DNA of 64,000 nucleotides from Fidelibacterota bacterium (GCA_018674655.1 JABGZQ010000066.1:1-64000), one strand, 5' to 3'; positions 1 to 10,503 are shown, counted from the stretch's first letter. Notes: generated by a model from the sequence alone, not told the origin. Numbers and translations: made by a program.

Positions 1-13
1 AGGATTTAACTTG

Positions 14-88
14 TCGGGGTGAGAGGATTCGAACCTCCGACCTCCTGCTCCCAAAGCAGGCGCGCTAACCGGGCTACGCTACACCCCG
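14..88 (-). tRNA. tRNA-Pro (TGG anticodon)
   Basis: Read on the minus strand this folds as a cloverleaf. The 7-bp acceptor stem is CGGGGTG/CACCCCG, the anticodon stem CCTGC/GCAGG closes a TTTGGGA loop with anticodon TGG, and the T-arm has the TTCGAAT loop. The discriminator is A and the 3' CCA is not encoded (CAA follows). It lies 36 bases from a second tRNA on the same strand, probably in one transcript. Confidence 0.95.
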
Positions 89-124
89 AATTTCTTTTAT
101 CTTGATACTTTAAAACTTTTCTTG

Positions 125-199
125 GGTGAGTGATGGGACTTGAACCCACGGCCTCCTGGGCCACAACCAGGTGCTCTAACCAGCTGAGCTACACCCACC
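125..199 (-). tRNA. tRNA-His (GTG anticodon)
   Basis: A minus-strand cloverleaf with anticodon stem CCTGG/CCAGG and loop TTGTGGC gives anticodon GTG. The acceptor stem GTGGGTG/CACTCAC contains one G-T pair. An extra G at position -1 faces a C discriminator, which is the identity signature of bacterial tRNA-His. CCA is not encoded. It is the upstream member of the His-Pro tRNA pair. Confidence 0.95.
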
Positions 200-345
200 A
201 TTCATATTCAATTAAACATGTTCAATTGAAGCCGGGGAAATTAGGTGAATTGTTATGACTTACAAAAAAGAATTTACAGGAACTTTTACTAATCATTTTC
301 TATTCAACATGATAGTTTTAGGACGGAATTATTGTAATTTTTCAT

Positions 346-1743
346 ATGCGCCTTCTCACTAGATACATCCTCAAGCAGCTATTTCTGCCATTTTTCTTTT
401 CATTATTAATTATTGTATTTATTTTATTTACCCAATTTCTTCTCAGAGCTATTGATCGATTTTTAGGTAAAGGGCTCGATTTGGGCACCATTTTTGAATA
501 TCTATTTCTAAATCTGGGGTGGATCACCGCATTGGCTGTTCCCATGGCTGTACTCATCGCCGCCCTCATGGCCTTTGGGCAATTTTCTGAAGATAATGAG
601 ATTACGGCTATGCGCGCCTCAGGGATTAGTTTTCTTACTATCGTTCGTCCAGCTATTATTTTAGGTTTTGGTATCGCCGGTGTCTTAATCCTTTTCAACG
701 CATTCATTATGCCCGAAATGAACTTTAAAGCACGAATGCTTTCTGGAGATATTTATCGTAAACGTCCCGACCTCAATATTGAACCGGGGTATTTCATGGA
801 TGATTTGCCCGATTACAGTATGATTATCCGAGATAAAGAAGATAAAATCTTAAAAGATGTGCGCATTTTTAGCAAGGGCATTGGCGAAACTCAAACCAGC
901 ATCCATTCTAAAACAGGGAACCTCACCACTATTGACGATGCCATCCTTCTCACCTTATTTGATGGTGAAATTCATGAGTTAGATCTAAAAGATTATGGTA
1001 ACTATCGGCGCATCGAATTCGGTAAACATATTATTACCATCCCTGCCGACGATTTATTTTTGAACCGCCGAGACACCACCAGTCGATCTGATCGGGAAAT
1101 GACAATTCAAATGATCCTAAATAAAAAGGCGGACATAAACAATCGTGTAGAAATCGTTCGAAGTCGGGTGGGTCGGGCATTTCTTAGAACGAAAATGGAC
1201 AGCATCATACCCCCCAACTTTGAGACAGCCACACTGGCATTGATGACGTTTCAAAATAATTATACCTCAGATACGACCCATACCAAGGATGAAATTTACC
1301 GATTAGAGAAAGATATTGGTATTGCCAAACGACAGCTACGAAATGAATACAACCTGCTTCGAAGCTATAAAAAATCTTTCAATAAATATTCGGTGGAATT
1401 ACATAAAAAATTCTCACTCCCTGTGGCGTGTATCCTTTTTATAATGACGGGTACGTCTTTGGGGGTTCTTTTTAAAAAAGGTGGATTTACCATTGCCACC
1501 AGCCTATCCTTCGGCTTTTTTCTCGTCTATTATATCTTTATGATTGGTGGAGAAGATTTAGCAGATCGGACCATTGTTTCACCCCTGGTTGGTATCTGGA
1601 CACCCAATGCATTGCTGTTTATTATCGCCGCATACCTATTGATACATACCGTGAGAGAGCAACCGCCATTACGCATCAGTTTTAATATTTTTAACCGATT
1701 TAAAAAGAACAAAGATGAACTCGAATCAACTGGTACAGCTTAA
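346..1743 (+). CDS. LptF/LptG (YjgP/YjgQ) family lipopolysaccharide export permease
   Basis: This 465-residue inner-membrane protein is of the YjgP/YjgQ type, the permease part of the Lpt ABC transporter that lifts LPS from the inner membrane. Three hydrophobic segments lie in the first 125 residues (about 10-33, 55-80, 98-125). A long soluble region, presumably the periplasmic beta-jellyroll, follows, and three more segments lie at about 357-440. This is the usual LptF/G topology. Its partner permease and LptB are not in the window. The 3' end overlaps the next gene by 29 bases, so the two are probably co-transcribed. I cannot decide between LptF and LptG from sequence alone. Confidence 0.85.
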   Translation: MRLLTRYILKQLFLPFFFSLLIIVFILFTQFLLRAIDRFLGKGLDLGTIFEYLFLNLGWITALAVPMAVLIAALMAFGQFSEDNEITAMRASGISFLTIVRPAIILGFGIAGVLILFNAFIMPEMNFKARMLSGDIYRKRPDLNIEPGYFMDDLPDYSMIIRDKEDKILKDVRIFSKGIGETQTSIHSKTGNLTTIDDAILLTLFDGEIHELDLKDYGNYRRIEFGKHIITIPADDLFLNRRDTTSRSDREMTIQMILNKKADINNRVEIVRSRVGRAFLRTKMDSIIPPNFETATLALMTFQNNYTSDTTHTKDEIYRLEKDIGIAKRQLRNEYNLLRSYKKSFNKYSVELHKKFSLPVACILFIMTGTSLGVLFKKGGFTIATSLSFGFFLVYYIFMIGGEDLADRTIVSPLVGIWTPNALLFIIAAYLLIHTVREQPPLRISFNIFNRFKKNKDELESTGTA

Positions 1744-3001
1744 AAAAGCTGGGGAAATAATTCCAAAATCTGAATTAGAATCATTTATTACCGCCTATGT
1801 AAATGAATCAATTGGGGATGATGAAATGACCCCTTTCTTAAAAGCTGTTCACGCCAATGGCATGACGGATGAGGAAACCATTATACTCACAGATATTATG
1901 CTAAACTCCGGTGATCGAATTCATTTTTCCGGCATGGATCCCTACGTGGCGGATAAACATTCTACCGGCGGCGTAGGTGATAAAGTTTCCATGGTATTGG
2001 GTCCCATCATGGCCGCAGCTGGTTTGGCCATCCCCATGCTAACCGGCAGAAGTTTGGGCCATACAGGTGGCACAACCGACAAGTTTGAAACCATCCCCGG
2101 ATATCAAACCAGCCTCACCCTAGAACAGTTCAAAGCCAATGTGGAAACTGTAGGCATTTGCATTATGGGACAAACCGAAACGATTTGCCCTGCTGATCGT
2201 AAAATATATGCCCTTCGAGATGTGACGGGGACCATCGATTCTATCCCACTCATTTCCGGTTCCATCATGAGTAAAAAAATTGCAGAAGGCATTCAAGGAT
2301 TGGTCTTGGATATTAAAACGGGCAATGGTGCTTTCATGAAAACTGTGGATGAAGCACTATCTCTGGGGCGAATGCTTCAAATGGTGGGTGAAGCCTTTGG
2401 CGTCAAAACAGATGTGGTATATTCCAGTATGAATCAACCCTTGGGACGCACCGCCGGGTTATGGTGCGAAATGGCTGAATCCATCGATGCATTACAGGGT
2501 GATGGTGAAAAAGACCTGATGAAAGTTGTTTTTGAACTGGGGAGTAAACTGCTGGTTCAGGCCGGCATCACCCGGAGTGAAACATCTGCAATATCCATTC
2601 AAGAAAATCTAGTGCAGAGCGGAAAAGCTTACGAAAAATTTGAAGAAATGGTCGTTGCCCAAGGTGGTGATTTATCCAATGCAAGTCAACTGCATCAACC
2701 CAGATTTGAAAAAACTGTTTATGCTGAATCATCCGGGTATATCGAATTTATGGACACATTAAATATCGGCTGGGCCGGTGTAGCTTTGGGATGCGGGCGA
2801 CGCCAAAAAGATGATAGACTTGATCCCACAGCCGGAATTGAATTTAAAGCCAAAATCGGAGATAAAGTGGCAAAGGGTGATCCCTTATTTTGGTGCTTCA
2901 ATTCTAATGAAAATCAATTGAATTCTGCTATAAATTCCTTGCAGGATTCTGCCCGGATTGGGCCGGAGAAAACGACCCACAAGTTATTTTTTAACAATTA
3001 G
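1715..3001 (+). CDS. Pyrimidine-nucleoside / thymidine phosphorylase
   Basis: This 428-residue enzyme splits thymidine or uridine with phosphate to give the base and (deoxy)ribose-1-phosphate, in nucleoside salvage. The phosphate-binding motif KHSTGGVGDK is at residues 81-90. The family signature around residues 108-130 (LTGRSLGHTGGTTDK) is intact, and the C-terminal alpha/beta domain is present, so the length is normal. It begins inside the end of the permease gene and is followed after 9 bases by the HEAT-repeat gene. Whether it prefers thymidine (DeoA) or is a broad pyrimidine phosphorylase (Pdp) cannot be told here. Confidence 0.9.
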   Translation: MNSNQLVQLKKAGEIIPKSELESFITAYVNESIGDDEMTPFLKAVHANGMTDEETIILTDIMLNSGDRIHFSGMDPYVADKHSTGGVGDKVSMVLGPIMAAAGLAIPMLTGRSLGHTGGTTDKFETIPGYQTSLTLEQFKANVETVGICIMGQTETICPADRKIYALRDVTGTIDSIPLISGSIMSKKIAEGIQGLVLDIKTGNGAFMKTVDEALSLGRMLQMVGEAFGVKTDVVYSSMNQPLGRTAGLWCEMAESIDALQGDGEKDLMKVVFELGSKLLVQAGITRSETSAISIQENLVQSGKAYEKFEEMVVAQGGDLSNASQLHQPRFEKTVYAESSGYIEFMDTLNIGWAGVALGCGRRQKDDRLDPTAGIEFKAKIGDKVAKGDPLFWCFNSNENQLNSAINSLQDSARIGPEKTTHKLFFNN

Positions 3002-3010
3002 GAGGTACCC

Positions 3011-3781
3011 ATGGATAATGCCTTTAAAAAGCTGTCTTCAGCTAATTCGTCAGTTATATTGGAAGGATTGAATGAAATTGAAAATGAAATATCCAATGGT
3101 GTGCCGGAAGAAAAACTCCCCATCATGCTCGATGCGGTAACCTCTCTATTTTATATTGATGCATTTGACCGACCCGATTTGGCTGCTGTTCTCAAAAAAG
3201 CCATGGAAACTGTGGCCAAAATGGGTGCGGTGGCGGTTCCCCTCGTATTGGAAAAAGTCATTGATGCAGATATTAAAGCAGAATTGAATTTTGGTCGCGC
3301 TTGTGGTCTCATGGATGAAAATGCGATTCAACCACTCATGGATGTTCTCTCATCGAAAGACAGTTCGGATAAAATTGCTTTTGCCCTCTATGCGTTAGGA
3401 AAAATTCAATCTCCCAAAATTGTGGCAGTACTTCCATTAATTCTGGAAAAAGTAAATAGCCCCCAAAAGGAATGTGAAGATACAGCTGTCCGAGCATTGG
3501 GAAAAATCTGTGAAAATATGAATCCCGACGATGTAAATACAGATTTTCGCGAATCTATGTTTAATGCATTGGTAAGTAAACTATCCCACGGAAACGATGT
3601 GATTCGATCAAAAGCAATCCGAAACTTAGGAAAACTGATTCGCTTTGGTTTTGCGAACGATATTCAAACAAAAGAAATAATGACAAAAGTGAAACAGGCC
3701 ATGGGCCTAGATGAAAATCGGCAACTTGATCCCGCATTCCTCGTTCGCCGGGAAGCTCAGGAGATTTTAGACCTAGCTTAA
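3011..3781 (+). CDS. HEAT-repeat protein
   Basis: This 256-residue, all-helical protein is built from HEAT-like repeats. Recurring helix pairs include stretches such as 'DKIAFALYALGKIQSPKI' and 'NDVIRSKAIRNLGKLIRFG'. There is no signal peptide, so it is probably a cytoplasmic protein-binding scaffold. A GGAGG ribosome-binding site sits just upstream of the ATG, and the gene follows the phosphorylase by 9 bases. Its stop overlaps the stop of the convergent PBP1A gene by 4 bases. No specific function is recognisable. Confidence 0.7.
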   Translation: MDNAFKKLSSANSSVILEGLNEIENEISNGVPEEKLPIMLDAVTSLFYIDAFDRPDLAAVLKKAMETVAKMGAVAVPLVLEKVIDADIKAELNFGRACGLMDENAIQPLMDVLSSKDSSDKIAFALYALGKIQSPKIVAVLPLILEKVNSPQKECEDTAVRALGKICENMNPDDVNTDFRESMFNALVSKLSHGNDVIRSKAIRNLGKLIRFGFANDIQTKEIMTKVKQAMGLDENRQLDPAFLVRREAQEILDLA

Positions 3782-5910
3782 TTTCGACGGTGGACTTTAC
3801 ACAATTGGGATGGTTCCGTTCCCTTTATAAATATTTCCGATTCTAGGGGACATAAATTCGTGGGTTTATCTTTTGTCAAGGAACATATTTCAACATGAAT
3901 GACCCCATCAGGTCGTTCGAATTTTTCCCGTTTTAATCCAAGGGTATCATGCGCAGCTGTCATGAATCGTGCCCACGCAGGTAGGGCGGCACGAGAGCCA
4001 TCCTGGCCCTCACCTAAACTGACTCTGGGATCATCCACGCCGACCCAGACGCCTGCAGCCAATTGTTTTGAAAATCCCACAAACCATGCATCGGTCCAGT
4101 TTTGGGTTGTGCCCGTTTTCCCACCCGCAGGATGGTAAAAATTATGGCGCCAACGGGCACTACCGCCTGTCCCTGCATCCATGACAGTCTGAAGCAGAGA
4201 TGTCATCAAATACGCCGATTCTTCCCTTAGCACTTCTTCTCGTATGGGGAAATATTCTTTAATCAGATTTCCATAACGATCCTCAATTTTACTAATCCCA
4301 AATGGTTGGTTTAATACACCCTTATTTGCAAATGCAGAATAGGCATTCACCACATCCAGTAAATAAACTTCTGAGGTCCCCAAGGCGATGGCATCCACCG
4401 CACGAATGTTTGTACGGAGACCCATACGTTCTGCAGTCGCTTTTACTTCTGTCGCCGGCACCAACTCTTTCACCACACGAACCGCTACTAAATTTACTGA
4501 CTTCCTGATGCCCTCTCGAAGGGTGGTTAACCCACTGGTCGTTCCATCATAATTTCGAGGCATCCACTTTTCCCATTCTCCTTCCGAATTCAATACACGT
4601 AAGACCAATGGTTGATTCAAAAGCTGTTTTGTCACCGGATATCCATTATCAATGGCAGTTGTATATACAAATGGTTTAAAAACAGAGCCGGGCTGACGCT
4701 TAGCCTGCACGGCGCGATTGTATTGATCATGATAATCAGGCCGGCCACCAACCATGGCCAAAATGGCACCCGTTGTGGGATCCAACACAACAAATGCACC
4801 CTGGACCAATAATTTATTTCGAAGGTCTTCATATAAAATAGAATCACCTCTCATCATCATTTTCACCGTATCCTCAGGATAAATACCTAAATAAGCCAAC
4901 TGAGAAAACTCTTCATCATCGTTAAACAATCGTTTATTTAATTTATCCTGGTTACTTTTGATGGATTTCATTAACGATGCTTCAGCAATATCCTGAAGGC
5001 GCGTATCCAACGTCGTGTAAATCTTGAGCCCGTCGCGATAAATATTCACCCCAAGGTGATCGTCTTCCTTTTCCATTAACCGGCGAATATATTCGGTAAA
5101 ATAAGGTGCGGTACCCTTCGCTTGGAATTCTATCACCTTTTCCACTTCAATCGCACGGGCTTCAGAATAAATATCTTTTGTAATAAAACGTTGATCACGC
5201 ATGACTCTCAGCACTACGTTCCGTTTATAATGGGCACGCTCAGTGTGCCGGACGGGTGAATATCTCGCCGGGGCCGGAAGGATGCCCACTAACATGGCAG
5301 ATTCGCCTAGGGTTAATGCAGAAGCGCTTTTACCAAAATACCTTTTGGCTGCGGCCTGTACACCATACGTACCGTGACCAAAATGAACATTATTTAAATA
5401 CATCTCCATAATTTCGTTTTTGGTATAGGTACGTTCAATTTGAATGGCGGTAATGATTTCTTTAATTTTTCGCACGATTGTTTTCTTGAAACCAATCGTA
5501 TCATATAGGGTTCGAGCCACCTGTTGGGTCAGAGAACTAAAACCCTGTTCATAACTGAAACTAATGAGATTAATAACCACCGCCCGAAATACATCCCGCA
5601 TTGAAATACCCCAATGATCATAAAACCGACGATCTTCTGATGCAATTAGCGCATTTTTCATATTATTTGGGATTTTATCGATACTGATAAAAATGCGTTT
5701 TTCCAGGTATAATTCGTCCAGAATTTCTCCATCGGCGGAATAAATGCGCGTCACCAGATCTGGATCATAGTTTTCTAATTGATCTAATGAAGGCAGGTCT
5801 TGGGCTAAATAAAAAATATAGACAAAAATGACCAACATACCCGTTACAGCAAGTATGGTTGCATTTTTTATATACTTCATCCAGTTTGAAATGGAAAGTT
5901 TGAATGCCAT
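3778..5910 (-). CDS. Bifunctional penicillin-binding protein 1A (glycosyltransferase/transpeptidase)
   Basis: This 710-residue class A PBP polymerises and cross-links peptidoglycan. One N-terminal membrane anchor lies at about 14-36. The GT51 domain carries EDRRFYDHWG at 91-100, with the catalytic Glu, and SSLTQQVAR at about 124-132. The penicillin-binding domain has all three motifs: SVFK with active Ser at about 408, SVN at about 470, and KTG at about 597. It lies downstream of fumC on the same strand with an 85-base gap and converges on the HEAT gene. Confidence 0.95.
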   Translation of the reverse strand: MAFKLSISNWMKYIKNATILAVTGMLVIFVYIFYLAQDLPSLDQLENYDPDLVTRIYSADGEILDELYLEKRIFISIDKIPNNMKNALIASEDRRFYDHWGISMRDVFRAVVINLISFSYEQGFSSLTQQVARTLYDTIGFKKTIVRKIKEIITAIQIERTYTKNEIMEMYLNNVHFGHGTYGVQAAAKRYFGKSASALTLGESAMLVGILPAPARYSPVRHTERAHYKRNVVLRVMRDQRFITKDIYSEARAIEVEKVIEFQAKGTAPYFTEYIRRLMEKEDDHLGVNIYRDGLKIYTTLDTRLQDIAEASLMKSIKSNQDKLNKRLFNDDEEFSQLAYLGIYPEDTVKMMMRGDSILYEDLRNKLLVQGAFVVLDPTTGAILAMVGGRPDYHDQYNRAVQAKRQPGSVFKPFVYTTAIDNGYPVTKQLLNQPLVLRVLNSEGEWEKWMPRNYDGTTSGLTTLREGIRKSVNLVAVRVVKELVPATEVKATAERMGLRTNIRAVDAIALGTSEVYLLDVVNAYSAFANKGVLNQPFGISKIEDRYGNLIKEYFPIREEVLREESAYLMTSLLQTVMDAGTGGSARWRHNFYHPAGGKTGTTQNWTDAWFVGFSKQLAAGVWVGVDDPRVSLGEGQDGSRAALPAWARFMTAAHDTLGLKREKFERPDGVIHVEICSLTKDKPTNLCPLESEIFIKGTEPSQLCKVHRRN

Positions 5911-5995
5911 AATGAAATTTAAGTCAATGCCCGAAATAGAATCGGTATGAACTTGATAAAGTTAACTCAAAGAACCGGTTTCGGTTCCAAAGCAA

Positions 5996-7396
5996 TCAGG
6001 ATTTAAGTTTTCCCGGTTTAATCATTTTTTCTGGTTGAACCAACCGATCAAAATCTTCTCCACTCAAATAACCCAACGCAATAATAGCCTCACGCAAAGA
6101 TGACTTATCCTTGTACGCTTTTTTGGCCACTTCTGCTGCTTTGTCATATCCAATATGAGGATTCAAAGCAGTGACTAACATGAGTGAATTGTATAAGTTA
6201 GAATGAATTCTTTCTTCATTGGCTTCAATCCCATCCACTGTGTGGACTCGAAATGAATCACATGCATCCGACAAGAGTCGAATGGATTGAATAATGTTAT
6301 ACGCAATCACAGGTCTGTACACATTCAATTCGAAATTTCCACTGGCACCAGCAATAGAAATGGTCATATCATTCCCCATTACCTGGGTACACACCATGGT
6401 CATGGCTTCACATTGCGTTGGGTTCACTTTCCCCGGCATAATGGATGAACCTGGCTCGTTGGCAGGTATCAAAATTTCACCAATTCCGGAGCGGGGTCCA
6501 CTGGCCAGCCATCTCACATCATTGGCAATTTTAAACAAAGACCCGGCAACTGTTTTTAACGCACCTGATAATTCAACAATACTGTCTTGCCCACCCAATG
6601 CTTCAAATTTATTTTCCGCTGTTTTAAAGGGCAGTTCCGTTATAGATGAAATTTCTTCCGCAACCATGGACCCGAATTCTTCAAAAGAATTTATTCCTGT
6701 TCCCACTGCTGTACCACCCATGGCGAGTTCATAACAATGATCCATCGCCCTTTCCACTCTGGTGATGCCATGGCTCAGCGCTGAAGCATACCCAGAAAAC
6801 TCCTGTCCCAAACTCAAGGGAGTTGCATCCTGAAGGTGTGTGCGACCCAATTTGATAATCGAATCGAATTCGTTCGCTTTCTGAGAAAGACTATCTCTTA
6901 ATTTTGTGAGTTCAGGTAATAATTGATTGACCGATGCTTCAACGGCTGCAATGTTAATTGCTGTTGGAAACGTATCATTTGTAGACTGTCCCATATTTAC
7001 ATGATCATTGGGATGGACAGGATTCTTACTTCCCAATGCTCCACCCAACATTTCAATCGCACGATTGGCAATCACTTCATTAAAATTCATATTGGATTGG
7101 GTTCCGGATCCGGTTTGCCAAACCACCAGTGGAAAGTGGTCATCCAACTTTCCGTCAATCACTTCATCGGAAGCACTTCGAATAGCCGTGGCAAGATTTG
7201 AATCTAATTTACCTGCTTTTTCGTTGACCGTTGCCGCTGCTTTCTTCAGAATACCATAGGCTCGAATCAATTCACGTTGAAATCGTTCTCCGCCAATTTT
7301 AAAATTATTCAAAGATCTTTGGGTTTGGGCACCATAGTATTTATCAGCCGGTACTTCCAAAACACCCATACTATCATTTTCTTTGCGGTATCCCAT
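5996..7396 (-). CDS. fumC: Class II fumarate hydratase
   Basis: This 466-residue enzyme interconverts fumarate and malate in the TCA cycle. The fumarase/aspartase signature [11 protein letters not shown] is at 316-326. [10 protein letters not shown] at 184-193 carries the catalytic His, and [18 protein letters not shown] lies near 96-113. Length and order match class II (iron-free) FumC, and the N-terminal '[21 protein letters not shown]' region also fits fumarase rather than aspartase. It follows korB by 12 bases and is likely co-transcribed with korAB, which places a TCA role in the same operon. Confidence 0.95.
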   Translation of the reverse strand: MGYRKENDSMGVLEVPADKYYGAQTQRSLNNFKIGGERFQRELIRAYGILKKAAATVNEKAGKLDSNLATAIRSASDEVIDGKLDDHFPLVVWQTGSGTQSNMNFNEVIANRAIEMLGGALGSKNPVHPNDHVNMGQSTNDTFPTAINIAAVEASVNQLLPELTKLRDSLSQKANEFDSIIKLGRTHLQDATPLSLGQEFSGYASALSHGITRVERAMDHCYELAMGGTAVGTGINSFEEFGSMVAEEISSITELPFKTAENKFEALGGQDSIVELSGALKTVAGSLFKIANDVRWLASGPRSGIGEILIPANEPGSSIMPGKVNPTQCEAMTMVCTQVMGNDMTISIAGASGNFELNVYRPVIAYNIIQSIRLLSDACDSFRVHTVDGIEANEERIHSNLYNSLMLVTALNPHIGYDKAAEVAKKAYKDKSSLREAIIALGYLSGEDFDRLVQPEKMIKPGKLKS

Positions 7397-7408
7397 AATA
7401 TTTATTCC

Positions 7409-8425
7409 TTATTCGACGATCCAGGTATCTCCTGAATTCAGGATATCCTGAACAGATTTTTTATCTGATTTTTTTATAGCCTCATTAATCTGTGCCATCA
7501 TTAAATCTTCATACGTTACAGATTCTATCGCATATAGCACGCCAATGGGATCTGGAAAGTCTGATTGATAAGTCAAGTTTGATAATAGTGATGCAATTAC
7601 ATAATCAGATTCATCATGTACCAACACATCATCCAATCCCCATTTATCTCCAATTTCCACGATAATCGGTTTGTTTCCATCCAATCGAATGCCTTTATTC
7701 TTTTCAGACCCAAACACCATTGGCTTCCCATCTTCTAACCATAGAACACTGTCTGCTTTTGTTCCTTTATCTGTGAGAGACGTGTATGCACCATTATTAA
7801 AAATATTGCAATTTTGATATGTTTCGAGAAATGATGTGCCTTTATGCCCATAAGAACGTGTAATCATTTCTTGCATATGTTTGGTTTCTCTATCAATTGT
7901 TCTCGCTACAAATGTAGCGCCAGCACCCAGAACCAAAGTTAGGGGGTTAAATGGACAGTCCAGAGATCCCATTGGGCTTGATTTGGTTATCTTCCCTCTT
8001 TCGGATGTGGGAGAATACTGTCCTTTGGTTAATCCATAAATTCGGTTATTAAACAACATAACATTGATGTCCAAATTTCTTCTCATTAAATGGATGGTGT
8101 GATTTCCGCCAATCGAAAGTCCATCACCATCACCAGTAACCACCCATACCGATAGATTTGGGTTGGCTAATTTTACACCAGAAGCAATGGCTGTGGCCCG
8201 TCCATGGATCGTATGAAACCCATAGGTGTTCATGTAATATGGGAACCGACTGGAGCAACCAATCCCAGAAATAAAAACAAAATTTTCTTTCTTAATGCCC
8301 AATTCCGGGAACACTTTTTGCGTTTGAGCCAGGATAGCATAATCACCACAACCTGGACACCAACGTACCGATTGATCTGAAGAAAAATCCGCCCGACTAT
8401 ATGTTTGTACTGCTGAATCTGCCAT
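7409..8425 (-). CDS. korB: 2-oxoacid:ferredoxin oxidoreductase, beta subunit (KorB type)
   Basis: This 338-residue TPP-binding subunit has the N-terminal WCPGCGDY motif (Fe-S/TPP region) near residue 22 and the TPP/Mg motif GDGDGLSIGGNH near residue 98. The enzyme decarboxylates a 2-oxoacid, probably 2-oxoglutarate, to the acyl-CoA with ferredoxin as electron acceptor, or runs in reverse. It follows korA by 4 bases and precedes fumC by 12. The 2-oxoglutarate preference is inferred from the fumC neighbour and the KorA architecture, not from specific residues. Confidence 0.9.
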   Translation of the reverse strand: MADSAVQTYSRADFSSDQSVRWCPGCGDYAILAQTQKVFPELGIKKENFVFISGIGCSSRFPYYMNTYGFHTIHGRATAIASGVKLANPNLSVWVVTGDGDGLSIGGNHTIHLMRRNLDINVMLFNNRIYGLTKGQYSPTSERGKITKSSPMGSLDCPFNPLTLVLGAGATFVARTIDRETKHMQEMITRSYGHKGTSFLETYQNCNIFNNGAYTSLTDKGTKADSVLWLEDGKPMVFGSEKNKGIRLDGNKPIIVEIGDKWGLDDVLVHDESDYVIASLLSNLTYQSDFPDPIGVLYAIESVTYEDLMMAQINEAIKKSDKKSVQDILNSGDTWIVE

Positions 8426-8429
8426 GGAC

Positions 8430-10274
8430 TTAACCTATTAATTCCTTTACTGTTTTTTCTATGTCTGAAGAACTGATTGGTTTCCCTCGAACTTGATTTA
8501 AGCCTTTTGCGTCAACCAGATATTCTGCACGAATAATTTGAATAAGTTGACCAAAATTTATTTCTGGTATTAATACATGTTTAAATCCCATTAAAATTTC
8601 ACCTAAATCCTTTGGCAATGGGTTGACCCATCGTAAATGCACATGGCTGACTTTCTGCCTGTCTTTCTGTAGTGATTCTGCCGCAGCCCGACAGGAGCCC
8701 ATGATGCCCCCCCAACTGAGAATTAACACGTCTCCACTCTTATCTCCATAAATTTCAGTAGGATCAAATTCTTGTGTAATTGATTCAACTTTTTTCGCCC
8801 GGGTTTCAACCATATAGTGATGATTTTCTGGATCATAACTTACATTACCAGTCACATCTTCTTTTTCGAGACCGCCAATTCGATGTTCCAATGCTTCCGT
8901 CCCAGGAATTGCCCAAGGCCGTGCTAATGTATCTTTATCCCTTAAATAAGCCATAAACTGACCATCCAAAAGATCAGATTTGTCTGCAAACTTTACATCA
9001 AATGGAATTAAATCATCCAACTCGGGTACCTGCCATGGTTCAGAGCCATTTGCCAAATATCCATCGGTTAAAACGATAACTGGCGTCATATATTTTACGG
9101 CAATTCGACATGCTTCATAGGCTGCGAAAAAACAATCTCCCGGTGTTCCGGGTGCAATAATTGGGATAGGTGCTTCTCCATTCCGACCATACATAGCCTG
9201 AAATAAATCCGATTGTTCAGTTTTAGTGGGTAAACCTGTACTTGGGCCACCGCGCTGGACGTTCACAATAACCATGGGTAATTCCGCAATAACAGCCAAT
9301 CCCATTGCTTCACTTTTTAAAGCAATTCCAGGGCCCGAGGTGGCTGTAATACCAAGATCCCCTGCGAAGGCTGCACCAATAACGGATCCCATTCCAGCGA
9401 TTTCATCTTCAGCCTGGAATGTTTTAATACCTAAATGTTTCCATGCAGACAATGTATGTAATATATCACTGGCTGGCGTAATCGGATAACCACCGTAGAA
9501 TAAATTAAGCTTGGATTTTTCCGCAGCTGCAGCCAACCCCAATGAGATGGCATAGTTTCCCACGACATTTCGATATGTACCTGCAGGCAAACTGGCTTTA
9601 TCAATTGTATACCGAGTCATAAATATTTCGGTGGTTTCACCATAATTATATCCTGCATCCAACGCACGAATATTGGATTCTACCAATTCAGGCCGTTTAC
9701 CAAATTTGATGCCTAACCAATCTTTCGTCGGTTTCATCGGACGGTCATAAATCCAAAATAACAATCCCAACGCAAAAAAGTTTTTAGAGCGATCCACCGT
9801 TTTTGCTGGTAACCCCATATCTTTACATGCCAGGGAAACCATTTTCCCCATTTCTACAGAATAAACAGTATAGTAATCTTCCAAAGAATTATCCTCAAGA
9901 GGATTGGAATCATATCCGGCCAATTTCAAATTTTTTGATGAAAATGCGTTGGCATTACAGATAATCGTGCCACCGGGTGCCAATTCTTTTTGATGCACTT
10001 TTAATGCTGCAGGGTTCATTGCTACCAGCACATCGGGTTTATCTCCCGGTGTATGAATATCTTTAGAACTAAATTTTATTTGAAAAGCACTGACTCCTGC
10101 AACCGAACCGGCAGGCGCACGTATTTCTGCAGGATAATCTGGTAGGGTACTTAGGTCGTTCCCAACGATAGCTGTCGCTTCTGTAAAACGAGTACCTGTG
10201 AGCTGCATTCCATCTCCTGAATCTCCGGCAAATCGAATAACAACTTCATCCACCTGTAGCGTGGTTTTACTCAT
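8430..10274 (-). CDS. korA: 2-oxoacid:ferredoxin oxidoreductase, fused gamma-alpha subunit (KorA type)
   Basis: This 614-residue fusion has the gamma domain at about residues 1-190 (starting with 'VIRFAGDSGDGMQLTG') and then the pyrimidine-binding alpha domain with GGYPITPASD at about 256-265 and AEDEIAGMG. This gamma-alpha layout is typical of two-subunit KorAB enzymes. There is no delta ferredoxin domain, so electrons go directly to soluble ferredoxin. It is the first gene of a korA-korB-fumC run and is divergent from selD, with a 229-base spacer. Confidence 0.92.
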   Translation of the reverse strand: MSKTTLQVDEVVIRFAGDSGDGMQLTGTRFTEATAIVGNDLSTLPDYPAEIRAPAGSVAGVSAFQIKFSSKDIHTPGDKPDVLVAMNPAALKVHQKELAPGGTIICNANAFSSKNLKLAGYDSNPLEDNSLEDYYTVYSVEMGKMVSLACKDMGLPAKTVDRSKNFFALGLLFWIYDRPMKPTKDWLGIKFGKRPELVESNIRALDAGYNYGETTEIFMTRYTIDKASLPAGTYRNVVGNYAISLGLAAAAEKSKLNLFYGGYPITPASDILHTLSAWKHLGIKTFQAEDEIAGMGSVIGAAFAGDLGITATSGPGIALKSEAMGLAVIAELPMVIVNVQRGGPSTGLPTKTEQSDLFQAMYGRNGEAPIPIIAPGTPGDCFFAAYEACRIAVKYMTPVIVLTDGYLANGSEPWQVPELDDLIPFDVKFADKSDLLDGQFMAYLRDKDTLARPWAIPGTEALEHRIGGLEKEDVTGNVSYDPENHHYMVETRAKKVESITQEFDPTEIYGDKSGDVLILSWGGIMGSCRAAAESLQKDRQKVSHVHLRWVNPLPKDLGEILMGFKHVLIPEINFGQLIQIIRAEYLVDAKGLNQVRGKPISSSDIEKTVKELIG

Positions 10275-10503
10275 GAATTTTCCTTGATATTTTTAATTAT
10301 AATATTATTTCGGTAGGATTGAATATATTTCCCGCGAATTGGGTTTTTCTGATTTAAAATCATTGAATAACATATTATTCGGCTATTTGCCAAGTCTGAA
10401 TTTACAGACCTGATTTAACTGAAAACAATCGATTGTAAACAAAATTTAATATAAAAATTAGAAGCCCTTTATCCGCCTCACTTTCTTTACCTAAATTCTA
10501 ACT
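10275..10503. other. Divergent intergenic region between korA and selD
   Basis: This 229-base, AT-rich spacer must hold the promoters of the korA operon (minus) and of selD (plus). I see no tRNA, no strong palindrome and no clear Shine-Dalgarno directly before the selD ATG. Confidence 0.6.

Noticed and set aside
342-707. 121-residue minus-strand frame over the LptF/G permease gene
   Set aside because: It is a shadow of a strongly supported gene and has no protein-like features.
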